Numbered from the stretch's first letter, positions 8,224 through 17,357 are shown. The stretch: DNA of 58,448 nt from Pseudomonadota bacterium (GCA_023391375.1 JAEWBB010000010.1:1-58448), one strand, 5' to 3'. Program-made: numbers and translations. Notes: a model not told the origin generated them from the letters alone.

Positions 8224-8282
8224 ATTTCGTGAATTTGCCGCGCCGGTCATGCCGCCGCGGCCCTGGTGTGGGCGCGCCTCTA

Positions 8283-8355
8283 GCAAAGGGTCTTGGGAGA
8301 CGCAACGCCCCTTTGCGCGTCCCGGAACAGGACAGTGGTAAACGGCCTGTTTACC
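8283..8355. promoter_or_regulatory. Two adjacent perfect inverted repeats upstream of a small secreted protein
   Basis: First repeat: GCAAAGGG (8283-8290) and CCCTTTGC (8309-8316) with an 18-nt loop. Second repeat: GGTAAAC (8337-8343) and GTTTACC (8349-8355) around GGCCT, extendable by ACAGT/TTGTC with one wobble. They lie in the spacer between tRNA-Leu and the next plus-strand gene. They could be operators, a structured leader or a small RNA; nothing here decides between them. Confidence 0.45.
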
Positions 8356-8385
8356 TTGTCCCTTTTCACGCGTTATCCGGGTGTC

Positions 8386-8616
8386 ATGCTGATGCTGCTC
8401 GCCTTGTCGATGGCTGCCGCGCCCGCTTCCGCGAGCCCGGCCCAGCGCTTCGACACCGCGGCGATGGCCAGCTTCACCGCCAGCGTCACCATCCGCCGCG
8501 GCGCGGGCGTCGGCCACGACAAGCCGCCGCCGCCGACGGCGCACGAAGCGCGCATGACCACGGTCGAGGATACGGCCGGCCAGCCGCACCCCGCACTCGT
8601 CTACGATTTCGAGTAG
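8386..8616 (+). CDS. Small secreted protein of unknown function
   Basis: A 76-residue product starting MLMLLALSMAAAPASASPAQ, which looks like a short signal peptide with cleavage after SAS. The mature part is about 60 residues with a PPPPTAHEAR stretch and an acidic aromatic end (LVYDFE). No family recognised. It ends 1 bp before the stop codon of the convergent zinc-ribbon gene. Reality is supported by the signal peptide and coding-like composition, but the frame is short and no strong ribosome-binding site precedes it. Confidence 0.5.
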   Translation: MLMLLALSMAAAPASASPAQRFDTAAMASFTASVTIRRGAGVGHDKPPPPTAHEARMTTVEDTAGQPHPALVYDFE

Positions 8617-8617
8617 G

Positions 8618-9574
8618 TCAGCCCGCCGCGCTGGCGAGCGTCACCGTCAATTCGTCGCCACCCGGCGGAATGTCGACTTCGGCGCTGTTGAACGTCGCGC
8701 TGCCGCCCGGCGGCAGGCTGCGCGCCGGCGGGGCGATGGTCCACTGGTAGACCACCTTCTTGCTGACCTTGTTGCGCAGTTCGGCGCGGATCTGCGGCAC
8801 GGCTTGCTCTTCCGCGGTCGGATTGATCACCCGCCCGCTGATCGCGAGCAGTTCGTTGCCGCTGGCCAGTTGCTGGCGGTCGCTGGTGGTGACCATCAGC
8901 TCGAGCGGGGACTTGTCGCTGGTGGCGATCCCCAGCCGGCTCTTGAGCGACGGCGGCGCGAAGAACCAGGCGGCCGCGGCGGCGACGGCCAGCAACAGGG
9001 CGAGGATGATCAGCAGCCGGCCCTTGCCGCGCGGCGCGTCGTCCTCGTCGGGGATGTGGATCGCGAAATCCTCGTCCGGCGCGGTGCGGACGTCGTCGAC
9101 CGGCCCGTCCGCGTCGATCGGCTCGATCACCGCGTCTTCGGGCGTCGTACGGCCGTACGCGCAGTCCTCGTCGGCGTTCGCCGATCCCTCGACCACCGGT
9201 TCCGGCGGGCCGCCGCCGATGTCCTCGTCGGCGATCGCCTGCGCAGGCTCCTCGCTATACCCTGCAGGTGTGTCCATGTCGGGCACCGGTTCGGCCGCGA
9301 TCCCGGCCTCTTCCGACGCCATGACGTCACGGCTAAAGCCTTGATACGCCGCGCTTTCCTGTTCCGGAACGCTCGTGTTTACGGTTTCGTCGAGCGGCGG
9401 CGTGTCGGTGGCGAACGCGGGTGCCGCTGCCTCGGCAACGGGCGCCTCGGCGGCGTCCGACATCTGGTGCCAGCTTTCCTTGCAATGCGCACAGCGTACC
9501 TGACGGCCCTGGGGCGGGATGGCGCCGTCCTTGACGACATATTTGGTCTGGCACGAGGGACAGGTCAGGATCAT
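8618..9574 (-). CDS. MJ0042-type zinc-ribbon protein with a single membrane segment
   Basis: A 318-residue protein. The N-terminus has a zinc ribbon (TCPSCQTKYVV and VRCAHCKESWH), the MJ0042 family pattern common in alphaproteobacteria. It is followed by a long acidic, low-complexity linker (about residues 40-200), a transmembrane helix (LLIILALLLAVAAAAAWFF) and a C-terminal domain of about 90 residues resembling the DUF3426 extracytoplasmic domain. It is divergent from ftsE with an 88-bp spacer. Function unknown; topology suggests a cytoplasmic zinc ribbon tethered to a periplasmic domain. Confidence 0.85.
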   Translation of the reverse strand: MILTCPSCQTKYVVKDGAIPPQGRQVRCAHCKESWHQMSDAAEAPVAEAAAPAFATDTPPLDETVNTSVPEQESAAYQGFSRDVMASEEAGIAAEPVPDMDTPAGYSEEPAQAIADEDIGGGPPEPVVEGSANADEDCAYGRTTPEDAVIEPIDADGPVDDVRTAPDEDFAIHIPDEDDAPRGKGRLLIILALLLAVAAAAAWFFAPPSLKSRLGIATSDKSPLELMVTTSDRQQLASGNELLAISGRVINPTAEEQAVPQIRAELRNKVSKKVVYQWTIAPPARSLPPGGSATFNSAEVDIPPGGDELTVTLASAAG

Positions 9575-9662
9575 GGTGTTTCGGGTTCCTCCCGCTCGGC
9601 GTTTCCTCTTGCCGGTAAACAGGAAGTGACGACTCTTGGCAAGGCGAACGCGGCCGTGCCAC

Positions 9663-10400
9663 ATGGGCGTTCGTCGCCGGGGGAGGTCCACGCTGTCCGT
9701 CATTGCCGAATTCGACCGCGTCGGCCTGCGCTACGGCACGGGGGCCGAAGTGCTGCGCGACCTCGATTTCCGGCTCGCCAAGGGTGGCTTCTACTTCCTG
9801 ACCGGCCCGTCCGGCGCGGGAAAGACCAGCCTGCTCAAGCTGCTCTACCTCGCCCAGCGCCCGACCCGCGGCCGGCTCGCCCTGTTCGACCAGGAAGTCA
9901 GCGACGCCGACCGGAGCATCTTGCCGCCCATCCGCCGCCGTATCGGTGTCGTGTTCCAGGACTTCCGGCTGATCCGCCACCTCAGCGCGTTCGACAATGT
10001 CGCGCTACCGCTGCGCCTTTCCGGGCATAGCGAGGAAGAAGCCGAGGGGCCGGTGCGCGAAATGCTGGCGTGGGTCGGCCTCAGCGACCGGGCCAGCGCG
10101 CGGCCGCCGACCTTGTCGGGCGGCGAGCAGCAGCGCGTCGCCATCGCCCGCGCGGTGATCGCCCAGCCCGAATTGCTGGTAGCCGACGAGCCCACCGGCA
10201 ATGTCGACGCAGCAATGGCCCAACGCATCCTCCACCTGCTGACCGCGCTCAACCGGCTGGGCACGACCGTGGTGGTGGCGACCCACGACCTTGGCTTGAT
10301 TGCCGCAACCCCGGGGGCCCAGCTGATCCGGCTGGAAAACGGCAGCTTGGTCGATCCCACCGGCGCGCTCAAGAATCCGCCGTCGCGGGACGCATCATGA
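9663..10400 (+). CDS. ftsE: Cell-division ATP-binding protein FtsE
   Basis: ABC ATPase that works with FtsX at the divisome to control peptidoglycan hydrolases. Walker A is GPSGAGKTS, the signature is LSGGEQQR, Walker B is LLVADEPTGNVD, and the switch histidine is in VVVATHDLG. The only in-frame ATG (9663) adds an arginine-rich stretch not typical of FtsE and lacks a ribosome-binding site. A CTG at 9693 has GGAGG 6 bp upstream and would start the protein at the usual family N-terminus. The 3' end overlaps ftsX by 4 bp (ATGA). Confidence 0.93.
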   Translation: MGVRRRGRSTLSVIAEFDRVGLRYGTGAEVLRDLDFRLAKGGFYFLTGPSGAGKTSLLKLLYLAQRPTRGRLALFDQEVSDADRSILPPIRRRIGVVFQDFRLIRHLSAFDNVALPLRLSGHSEEEAEGPVREMLAWVGLSDRASARPPTLSGGEQQRVAIARAVIAQPELLVADEPTGNVDAAMAQRILHLLTALNRLGTTVVVATHDLGLIAATPGAQLIRLENGSLVDPTGALKNPPSRDAS

Positions 10401-11272
10401 TCGGCTTCCTCGCCGCCACCCCGCTCGAAAAGCGCCTCCTGCCCGGCGGCCGGCTGACAGGGCCGACCCCGTGGCTGATCGCCATAATGCTGTTCGTCAT
10501 GACCATCGTCGGCGCGGCCGGCCTTGCGCTCGGCCACAGCGGCGATACGCTCGAACGGGGCGTGGCGCACCAGGCGACGGTCGAGATCGCCAGCGGCCGC
10601 GGCGCGCCCCAGGCCCTGGCCACGCTTCGCGCCGCGCCGGGCGTGACGTCGGCGGCGCAGGTACCGCCAGACCAGGTCCGGCAGCTGGCGGAGCGATGGC
10701 TCGGCAGCAGCGCGCTCGATCCGAGCAGCGGCATCCCGCTGCCGACACTCATCGATGTGGACCTCGGGTCCGGGGCCGATCCCGCGCCGATCGCCGCGAA
10801 ACTGTCGGCGGCGGTGCCCGAGGCGCGGCTGGTGATGCATCGCCAGCGCGTCGGCCCGCTCATCGGGCTGATCGCCGCCCTCGGTTGGACGGCGCTCGGG
10901 CTCGTCGTGTTGATCGCGGCGGCGACGGCAGCGGCCGTGGTCCTGGCGACACGGGCCTCGTTCAGCGCCAACCGCGAGACCATCCGGATCCTGCACGGCA
11001 TCGGCGCGACCGACGAGCAGGTCACCAACCTGTTCCAGCGCCGGATCGCGATCGATAGCCTGGTCGGCGGCGCCGCGGGCACGCTGGCCGCGTTGCTCCT
11101 GTTGCTGGTTCTGTCCGCGGGCGGCCTTGGCGGGCTCGAGGAACTGGCGGGCGGGGCGCTTTTGTCGCTCGCCGACTTTGCCAAGCTGCTGGTCCTTCCG
11201 CTGATTGCCGCGACCCTGGCGACGGTGGTTGCGCGGCGCACCCTGGTCGGGGCATTGCGCGAGGAATTATGA
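10397..11272 (+). CDS. ftsX: Cell-division permease protein FtsX
   Basis: Membrane partner of FtsE. The 291-residue protein has an N-terminal helix (PTPWLIAIMLFVMTIVGAAG), an extracytoplasmic loop of about 120 residues, then three C-terminal helices, the FtsX layout. The last cytoplasmic segment includes ETIRILHGIGATDEQV, the conserved FtsX coupling region. The ATG overlaps the ftsE stop codon and its own stop overlaps the next gene, so ftsE-ftsX-DUF218-plsC form one tight operon. Confidence 0.93.
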   Translation: MIGFLAATPLEKRLLPGGRLTGPTPWLIAIMLFVMTIVGAAGLALGHSGDTLERGVAHQATVEIASGRGAPQALATLRAAPGVTSAAQVPPDQVRQLAERWLGSSALDPSSGIPLPTLIDVDLGSGADPAPIAAKLSAAVPEARLVMHRQRVGPLIGLIAALGWTALGLVVLIAAATAAAVVLATRASFSANRETIRILHGIGATDEQVTNLFQRRIAIDSLVGGAAGTLAALLLLLVLSAGGLGGLEELAGGALLSLADFAKLLVLPLIAATLATVVARRTLVGALREEL

Positions 11273-11802
11273 TTGCCCGCGCCGCCGCCTTCCTCCTGCT
11301 GATCTACGCGCTCGGCTTCGTCCTGTTCGCCGTCACGCTCGGCCGGCCGGCCGAGGCGGAGGTGACGGCCGACGCCATCGTCGTCCTCACCGGCGGCGGC
11401 CGTCGGATCGAACATGCGGTCGACCTGCTCGCCAAGGGCGAGGCCAAGCGGCTGCTGATTTCCGGCGCCGATCCGTCGGTGACCAAGGCCGACATGGCCG
11501 CGCGCCTGGGCGGCAAGCGGCGCCTGCTCAAATGCTGCATCGACTTGGGGTCCGAAAGCGTCGACACCCGCTCCAACGCGGAAGAAGCCAAGCGCTGGCT
11601 CGAGCGCCGCGATTACAAGTCGATCATCCTGGTGACGAGCGACTGGCACATGCGCCGCGCGCGCTACGAATTCCGCCGGACGCTCGGCAAGGGCTATACG
11701 ATCAAGCCGGACGCGGTGAAGACCGAGCCGCCGCTAATCACCCTGTTCGCCGAATATAACAAATACCTCCTGCGGCGGCTCAGCGTGCGGCTGGACATCT
11801 GA
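11269..11802 (+). CDS. YdcF-like DUF218 membrane-associated protein
   Basis: A 177-residue protein with an N-terminal hydrophobic anchor (AFLLLIYALGFVLFAVTL) and a DUF218 domain: DAIVVLTGGGRRIEHAVDLL, KRLLISG, SVDTRSNAEEA, and the conserved ILVTSDWHMRRA. DUF218 proteins (SanA, ElyC, YdcF) act in envelope maintenance, and ElyC affects lipid-carrier metabolism; the specific role here is unknown. Position between ftsX and plsC, with overlaps at both ends, fits an envelope function. Confidence 0.88.
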   Translation: MIARAAAFLLLIYALGFVLFAVTLGRPAEAEVTADAIVVLTGGGRRIEHAVDLLAKGEAKRLLISGADPSVTKADMAARLGGKRRLLKCCIDLGSESVDTRSNAEEAKRWLERRDYKSIILVTSDWHMRRARYEFRRTLGKGYTIKPDAVKTEPPLITLFAEYNKYLLRRLSVRLDI

Positions 11803-12491
11803 TGGACGCCCTCCGTTCGCTCGCCTTCGCGCTGCTGTTCTACCCTGGCACCTTGCTCTTCTGCCTTGGGGTTGTGGCGGTCACGCCGCTCGGCCCGAAG
11901 CCGGTCCAGGCCATCGTCCACGGCTGGGCGAAATACCATTTCTGGCTGGTGCAGCACGTCCTCGGGATCAAGGTCCGGTGGGAAGGCGAAATCCCGTCGG
12001 GGCCGGTGCTGATCGCGGTCAAGCACCAGTCGATGATGGAAGCGGTCGACACGCTAAGGTTCGGCGACCAGCCGGTGGTGGTGATGAAGCGCGAGCTCGC
12101 GGACATGCCGCTGTGGGGCAAGGTCGCGCGGACCTACGGCATTATCGGCGTCGACCGGGAGGCCGGTGCCTCGGCGCTGCGGGCGATGATGGGCGAGGCC
12201 AAGGCGGCGACGGCGACCGGCCGGCCGGTGATCATCTTTCCCGAGGGGACCCGGGTTCCCTATGGCACCGCGCCGGAACTGCGGCCCGGGTTCGCCGGCC
12301 TCTACCGCGCGCTGGGCCTGCCGGTCGTGCCGATCGCGCACGATATCGGCAAGCTGTGGGGAACCGGCTTCGTCCACCGCGCCGGCACCGCGACGTTCAA
12401 GGTCGGCGAGATCATCCCGGCAGGCCTCAAGCGGCCGGAGGTCGAAGCGCGGGTCCATGCCGCGATCAACGACCTCAATCCCGGCTCCTAG
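11802..12491 (+). CDS. plsC: 1-acyl-sn-glycerol-3-phosphate acyltransferase
   Basis: Acylates lysophosphatidate to phosphatidate in phospholipid synthesis at the inner membrane. The 229-residue product has an N-terminal membrane helix, the acceptor motif KHQSMME (HX4E, a variant of the usual HX4D), and FPEGTRVPYG. The ATG shares one base with the upstream stop. The stop codon overlaps that of convergent pheT within a CTAG palindrome. Confidence 0.93.
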   Translation: MDALRSLAFALLFYPGTLLFCLGVVAVTPLGPKPVQAIVHGWAKYHFWLVQHVLGIKVRWEGEIPSGPVLIAVKHQSMMEAVDTLRFGDQPVVVMKRELADMPLWGKVARTYGIIGVDREAGASALRAMMGEAKAATATGRPVIIFPEGTRVPYGTAPELRPGFAGLYRALGLPVVPIAHDIGKLWGTGFVHRAGTATFKVGEIIPAGLKRPEVEARVHAAINDLNPGS

Positions 12492-14839
12492 GTCCGCAGC
12501 GTCGCGCCGAGCTTTTCAGCGGCCGCGACCAGCCGCTTCGACAGTTCGGCGATCTCGGCCTCGGTCAGCGACTTGTCGGTCGGCTGGATCGTCGCCTCGA
12601 CGGCGAGGCTTAGCCCCGCTTCGCCCTCGTAGCGGTCGAACACCCGCACGTCGGTGACCAGCGCCTTGTCCGCCCCCTTCATCGCCCGCACGAGCGCATC
12701 GGCCGACACGTCGGCAGGCACCAGGAAGGCGAAATCGCGGGTCAGCGGCTGCAGCGCGGGCGGCGTGTAGGCCACGCGGGCGCGCTCGGTCGAACGCGGC
12801 GCGGGGATCTCGTCGAGGAAAAGTTCGGCCGCGACCGTGCCCGCTGGCAGGTCGAGCGCCTTGGCAATTTTCGGATGGAGTTCACCGAAGGCAGCGAGGA
12901 TCTTTTTCGGGCCCAAGCCAAGTTTCGCCGACCGCCCCGGGTGCCATGTGTCGCCTGCGCCCATGAAAAGCTGCAGGTTGGCCACCGGCGCACCGGCGGC
13001 GTCGAGCAGGGCGAGCGCCTCGGCCTTGGCGTCGAACGCGTCGAACCGGCTTGCCTTGCCGCTGGCCCAGCCACGTGCCTGCTTGTCGCCGGCCAGCACC
13101 ACGCTCAGCGTCGGCTTTTCGCCGTCCGCGAGATAGCGACGGCCGAGCTCGAACAGGCGGACGCTCTTGGCGCCGCGATCGAGGTTGCGGCGGACGGCCG
13201 CGGCCAGTCCCGGCAGCAGCGAAGGCCGCATCGCCTTCATGTCTTCACTGATGGGATTGGCGACGATCGCCGACGCCCCGCCGAACAGCGCGGCCTTGTC
13301 CTCGCCGATGAAGCTCCACGTTACCGCCTCGTCCATCCCGCGTGCGGCAGCGGCGCGGCGCATCTTGCGCTCGACCAACTGCCCGCGGCTGGCGGTCGGC
13401 CTGGCGACGCCGTTAACGCGCGGCAGCGGGGTCGAAGGCAGTTGGTCGAGCCCGACCATCCGCAGCACTTCCTCGACCAAGTCCGCGGAGCCGTCGATGT
13501 CGCGGCGCCAGGTCGGGACGACCGCCTGGTCGCCGTCGATCGCGAAGCCGAGCCGCTCGAGGATGGCGCGCTGTTCGTCCACGGGCACGTCGAGCCCGCC
13601 AAGCCCGGCGACCCGTTCGGGCCGGAACGGCACGCGTTTTTGCTCGACCGGCGGCGACCCGGCGCGGGTCACGCGGCTCGCTTCGCCGCCGCAATGCTCG
13701 AGGATCAAGCCGGTCAGGATGGCGAGGCCATCGTCGAGGAACGCCGGGTCGACCCCGCGCTCGAATCGGGTGCGCGCGTCGCTCGCCAGCTGCAGCGCCT
13801 GTCCGGTGCGGGCGATCCGCTCGGGCGTGAAATAGGCGATTTCGAGCAGGATGTCGGTGGTGTCGTCGGCCACGCCCGAATGCTCGCCGCCCATGATTCC
13901 GCCGATATCGTGAACACCGGTGTCATCGGCGATCACCGTCATCTCCGAGGTGAGCGAATATTCCTTCTCGTTGAGCGCGACGACGGTTTCGCCGTCCTTC
14001 GCCCGCCGGGCCACGACGGGACCCGACAGCGTCTTCAAGTCATAGGCATGGCTCGGGCGGCCGAGGTCGAGCATGACATAGTTGGTGAGGTCGACCAGCG
14101 CCGAGATTGGCCGCTGTCCGGCGGCCTTGAGGCGCTGCTGGATCCAGTCGGGTGACGCGCCATTGGTCACACTGCGCACCGTCCGGCCGTAAAAGGCCGG
14201 ACAGCCTTCGGGATCGTCGGTGCGGATCTCGACCGGATTGTAGAAGCTGCCTTCGATGGCTGGCACGTCGAGCGGCTTCAGCATCCCGACGCCCTTGGCG
14301 GCGAGGTCGCGGGCGATTCCGCGCACGCCCACGCAGTCCTGCCGGTTGGGCGTGATCGATACGTCGTAGACGGTGTCGTCGAGGCCCGCCCATTCGGCAT
14401 AGCCCGCGCCGACCGGCGCATCGGCCGGCAGCTCGATGATGCCCTCATGGTCGGTGCCGAGGCCGAGTTCGCGGGTTGAGCACATCATGCCGCGGCTTTC
14501 GACCCCGCGGATCGTCGCCTCGCCCAGCGTGAAGTCGGCGCCCGGGACATAGGTCCCCGGCCCGCCGAACACGCCGACCAGCCCTTCGCGGGCGTTGGGC
14601 GCGCCGCAGACCACCTGCATCGGGCCGTCACCGGCATCGACGCTCAGTACCTGCAGCTTGTCCGCCTGCGGATGGCGCGCTGCGCTGATGACCTTGGCGA
14701 TGCGGAACGGGCCGAGCAGTTCGGCTGGGTTCGACACCTCTTCGACCTCGAGGCCGATGGACGTCATCGCGTCGGCGATGGCGCTCGGGCTGGCGTCGGT
14801 ATCGAGGTGGTCCTTGAGCCAGGACAAGGTGAACTTCAT
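12488..14839 (-). CDS. pheT: Phenylalanine--tRNA ligase beta subunit
   Basis: Forms the alpha2-beta2 PheRS with PheS. The 783-residue product starts MKFTLSWLKDHLDTDASP, the family N-terminus. It shows an OB-fold tRNA-binding domain (HPQADKLQVLSVDAG), B3/B4 and B5 sections and a C-terminal ferredoxin-like anticodon-binding domain (PALQPLTRDFAFLVP). Longer in-frame extension into pheS was rejected because the ATG at 14839 overlaps the pheS stop codon by 4 bp. Length is typical. Confidence 0.97.
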   Translation of the reverse strand: MKFTLSWLKDHLDTDASPSAIADAMTSIGLEVEEVSNPAELLGPFRIAKVISAARHPQADKLQVLSVDAGDGPMQVVCGAPNAREGLVGVFGGPGTYVPGADFTLGEATIRGVESRGMMCSTRELGLGTDHEGIIELPADAPVGAGYAEWAGLDDTVYDVSITPNRQDCVGVRGIARDLAAKGVGMLKPLDVPAIEGSFYNPVEIRTDDPEGCPAFYGRTVRSVTNGASPDWIQQRLKAAGQRPISALVDLTNYVMLDLGRPSHAYDLKTLSGPVVARRAKDGETVVALNEKEYSLTSEMTVIADDTGVHDIGGIMGGEHSGVADDTTDILLEIAYFTPERIARTGQALQLASDARTRFERGVDPAFLDDGLAILTGLILEHCGGEASRVTRAGSPPVEQKRVPFRPERVAGLGGLDVPVDEQRAILERLGFAIDGDQAVVPTWRRDIDGSADLVEEVLRMVGLDQLPSTPLPRVNGVARPTASRGQLVERKMRRAAAARGMDEAVTWSFIGEDKAALFGGASAIVANPISEDMKAMRPSLLPGLAAAVRRNLDRGAKSVRLFELGRRYLADGEKPTLSVVLAGDKQARGWASGKASRFDAFDAKAEALALLDAAGAPVANLQLFMGAGDTWHPGRSAKLGLGPKKILAAFGELHPKIAKALDLPAGTVAAELFLDEIPAPRSTERARVAYTPPALQPLTRDFAFLVPADVSADALVRAMKGADKALVTDVRVFDRYEGEAGLSLAVEATIQPTDKSLTEAEIAELSKRLVAAAEKLGATLRT

Positions 14840-15897
14840 GCGCCCACTCCCGCGCTCAGTGTCGGCTGGTCGAGGAAGCCGAACCCGTAATGCTTCAGCC
14901 AGCGCAGATCGCCGTCGAAGAAGGCGCGCAAATCGTCCATCCCGTATTTCAGCATCGCCAGCCGGTCGACGCCGGTGCCGAAGGCAAAGCCCTGCCATTC
15001 GTCGGGGTCGAGGCCGCAGTTGGCGATCACCTTCGGATGCACCATGCCGCTGCCTAGCACCTCCATCCAGCCTTCCGACCCGCCGACCACGCGGCGGCCC
15101 TTTTCCATCGACCAGCCGACATCGACCTCGGCCGACGGCTCGGTGAACGGGAAATAGCTCGGGCGCAGGCGAAGCACGACGTCGTCGCGCTCGAAGAAGG
15201 CCTTGAGGAAGGTCTCCAGCGTCCATTTGAGGTGCGCCATGGTGATGCCCTTGTCGATCACCAGCCCCTCGACCTGGTGGAACATCGGCGTGTGGGTCGC
15301 ATCGCTGTCGCTGCGGTAGACGCGGCCCGGCGCGATGATCCGGAACGGCGGCTTGCCGTTCATCATCGTGCGGATCTGGACCGGCGAGGTGTGGGTGCGC
15401 AGTACGCGCGGCGTGTCGCCTTCCTCGCCGGCAACGTAGAAGGTGTCCTGCATCGCCCGCGCCGGATGCGTTTCGGGAATGTTGAGCGCACCGAAATTGT
15501 GCCAGTCGTCCTCGACCTCCGGCCCTTCGGCGACGGCGAAACCGAGGTCGGCAAAAATCTCGGTCAGCTCGTCCATCACTTGGCTCACCGGGTGGACCGA
15601 ACCGCGCGGCGATTCCGGCGCGGGGAGAGACAGGTCGAGCCGTTCGGTCGCGAGCCGGCGGTCGAGCTCCGCCGTCTCCAGCGCGTCCTTGCGGGCCGAC
15701 AGGGCATTGGTCACGGACTCGCGCAGGGCGTGGATCGCGGGCGCTTCACGGGTTCGGGTGTCCGGGTCCATCGCGCCCAGGCTCTTAAGGAGCGCGGTCA
15801 CGCTGCCAGACTTGCCGAGGGCCGCCACCCGCAATTGCTCGAGCGCACCGAGGTCGCTGGCACCGTTGATTTGGTTGAGAAGTTCATCGCCGTTCAT
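14836..15897 (-). CDS. pheS: Phenylalanine--tRNA ligase alpha subunit
   Basis: Catalytic subunit of PheRS, class II. The 353-residue product has an N-terminal coiled-coil tRNA-binding region, then the catalytic core with HPVSQVMDELTEIFADLGF, TSPVQIRTM, motif 2 (FRIIAPGRVYRSD) and motif 3 (FGTGVDRLAMLKYG). It is followed by pheT with ATGA overlap. In many bacteria rplT precedes pheS directly; here a glyoxylate-shunt block intervenes. Confidence 0.97.
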   Translation of the reverse strand: MNGDELLNQINGASDLGALEQLRVAALGKSGSVTALLKSLGAMDPDTRTREAPAIHALRESVTNALSARKDALETAELDRRLATERLDLSLPAPESPRGSVHPVSQVMDELTEIFADLGFAVAEGPEVEDDWHNFGALNIPETHPARAMQDTFYVAGEEGDTPRVLRTHTSPVQIRTMMNGKPPFRIIAPGRVYRSDSDATHTPMFHQVEGLVIDKGITMAHLKWTLETFLKAFFERDDVVLRLRPSYFPFTEPSAEVDVGWSMEKGRRVVGGSEGWMEVLGSGMVHPKVIANCGLDPDEWQGFAFGTGVDRLAMLKYGMDDLRAFFDGDLRWLKHYGFGFLDQPTLSAGVGA

Positions 15898-15941
15898 GCG
15901 GCGGCCTTAGCCTTGCCGCGCCGCACAATAAAGTGCGGGCC

Positions 15942-17345
15942 TCATCCAGTCACGAACGGGTAGGGCGAGATCGTCTTGCGATCCTTGTCCACTGCCAGCA
16001 TCCGGCCGGCCGGCGGGGTGGCGCGCTGGCCGCAGTCGAGGCGCGGGCAGATCGCGCAGGCCGGGCCGACTGGCGTCACCGGCGCACGCGCTAGGTCGTA
16101 ACCGTCAGCGCAATGCAGCTTGTGCGCATGCTCGATCGGGCAGCCGAGGCCAATGGCGAGGAGACCTGCGCCCAGCTCGCTTTTGATCGGCCGCTCGATG
16201 GTCCGCGCGACGGTGAAGAAGCGCTGGCCGTCCGGTGTCTCGATCAATTGCGTCACGACCTGACCCGCCGCCTGGAATGCAGCGTGGAGGTTCCAGCGCG
16301 GGCAGGTGCCGCCGAACCGCGAGAAGGGGAATTGCTCGCCGGCGTAGCGTTTCGACACGTTCCCTGCCGGGTCGATCCGCAGCATGAAGAAAGGCACGCC
16401 GCGCTGGCCGGGCCGGTTCAGCGTCGTGAAACGATGGGAAATCTGCTCGACGTTGGCACCAAACTCGCCGGTCAGCCGGTCGATCGAATAGCGCTCCGCC
16501 TCGCACGCCTTCAGGAACTTGCCATAGGGCATCATGATCGCGCCGGCCGCATAGTTGGCGAGGTGCATGTGCAGCAGCTGGGCGATGCCCTCGTCCGGCG
16601 CCTTGGCCTCCCCAACCATGCCCTGCAGCAATGACGCGAACTCGAGGATCGCCAGCTGATAGGCCAGCGCGAAGGTGCGGTTCTCGCTCTTCAGCTGGCT
16701 CGACAGGCGGAACAGCCGCCGGTCGGCGTCATAGTCCTGGCTGAGGTTGCCCAGCTCCTCCTGCGGCACGACCTGCGCCTGCACGCCCCACGCGTCGCGC
16801 AAGCGCCGACGCATCGGTTCGGCGACCGACAGCGGATCGCGCAGCGCGCCGCCCAGTGTCTCGCACGCTTCTTCCAGCTTGGGATAATGGTTGCGATGCG
16901 CCTGGATGTAGTCGCGCACCCAATTCTCCGGCGTCACCACCGCCCGCGCATCGCCGCCCGCCGCAACCCCGCCCTCGCGCCCCGCTTCCTTCAGCGCGGC
17001 ATAAATGCGGGCGATCGCGTCGGCGATCGATGGGGCGTTGTTGGCCAGCTCGGCCAGCTCGTAGCGCGGCACGCCGAGGTCCTGGAGGAGGACATCGGAG
17101 AAGATCTCCGCCAGCTCGTCCGGCCCGGTGCGGTGGCCGCCGTCGGCAGCGAAGGCGCGGATGTCGACCTCATAGCTTTCGGCCAACTTCAGCAGCAGTC
17201 CCGCGGTCACTGGCCGCTGGTTGCGCTCGAGGTGGTTGAGATAGCTCGGGCTGATGCCGAGGCTCGCCGCCATGTCGGTCTGCGACAATTCATGGTCGCG
17301 ACGCAGGCGGCGGAGGCGATGGCCGAGGAAAAGCTTGCTGGACAT
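15942..17345 (-). CDS. ScfR/RamB-type XRE-family regulator of acetate/glyoxylate genes
   Basis: A 467-residue regulator. Residues 1-70 are an XRE helix-turn-helix (LSQTDMAASLGISPSYLNHL). The middle has the IrrE-like short-chain acyl domain (GAIMMPYGKFLKACEAERY). The C-terminal ScfR domain has a cysteine cluster (GPACAICPRLDCGQR). RamB in corynebacteria controls glyoxylate-shunt genes; here the gene diverges from aceA with a 136-bp spacer carrying a palindrome, so control of aceA and aceB is likely. Ligand and sign of regulation cannot be read from the sequence. Confidence 0.9.
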   Translation of the reverse strand: MSSKLFLGHRLRRLRRDHELSQTDMAASLGISPSYLNHLERNQRPVTAGLLLKLAESYEVDIRAFAADGGHRTGPDELAEIFSDVLLQDLGVPRYELAELANNAPSIADAIARIYAALKEAGREGGVAAGGDARAVVTPENWVRDYIQAHRNHYPKLEEACETLGGALRDPLSVAEPMRRRLRDAWGVQAQVVPQEELGNLSQDYDADRRLFRLSSQLKSENRTFALAYQLAILEFASLLQGMVGEAKAPDEGIAQLLHMHLANYAAGAIMMPYGKFLKACEAERYSIDRLTGEFGANVEQISHRFTTLNRPGQRGVPFFMLRIDPAGNVSKRYAGEQFPFSRFGGTCPRWNLHAAFQAAGQVVTQLIETPDGQRFFTVARTIERPIKSELGAGLLAIGLGCPIEHAHKLHCADGYDLARAPVTPVGPACAICPRLDCGQRATPPAGRMLAVDKDRKTISPYPFVTG

Positions 17346-17357
17346 GACGGCGACGGT

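Noticed and set aside
14840..15226. N-terminal extension of pheT into pheS
   Set aside because: The family start MKFTLSWL is at 14839 and overlaps the pheS stop by 4 bp.
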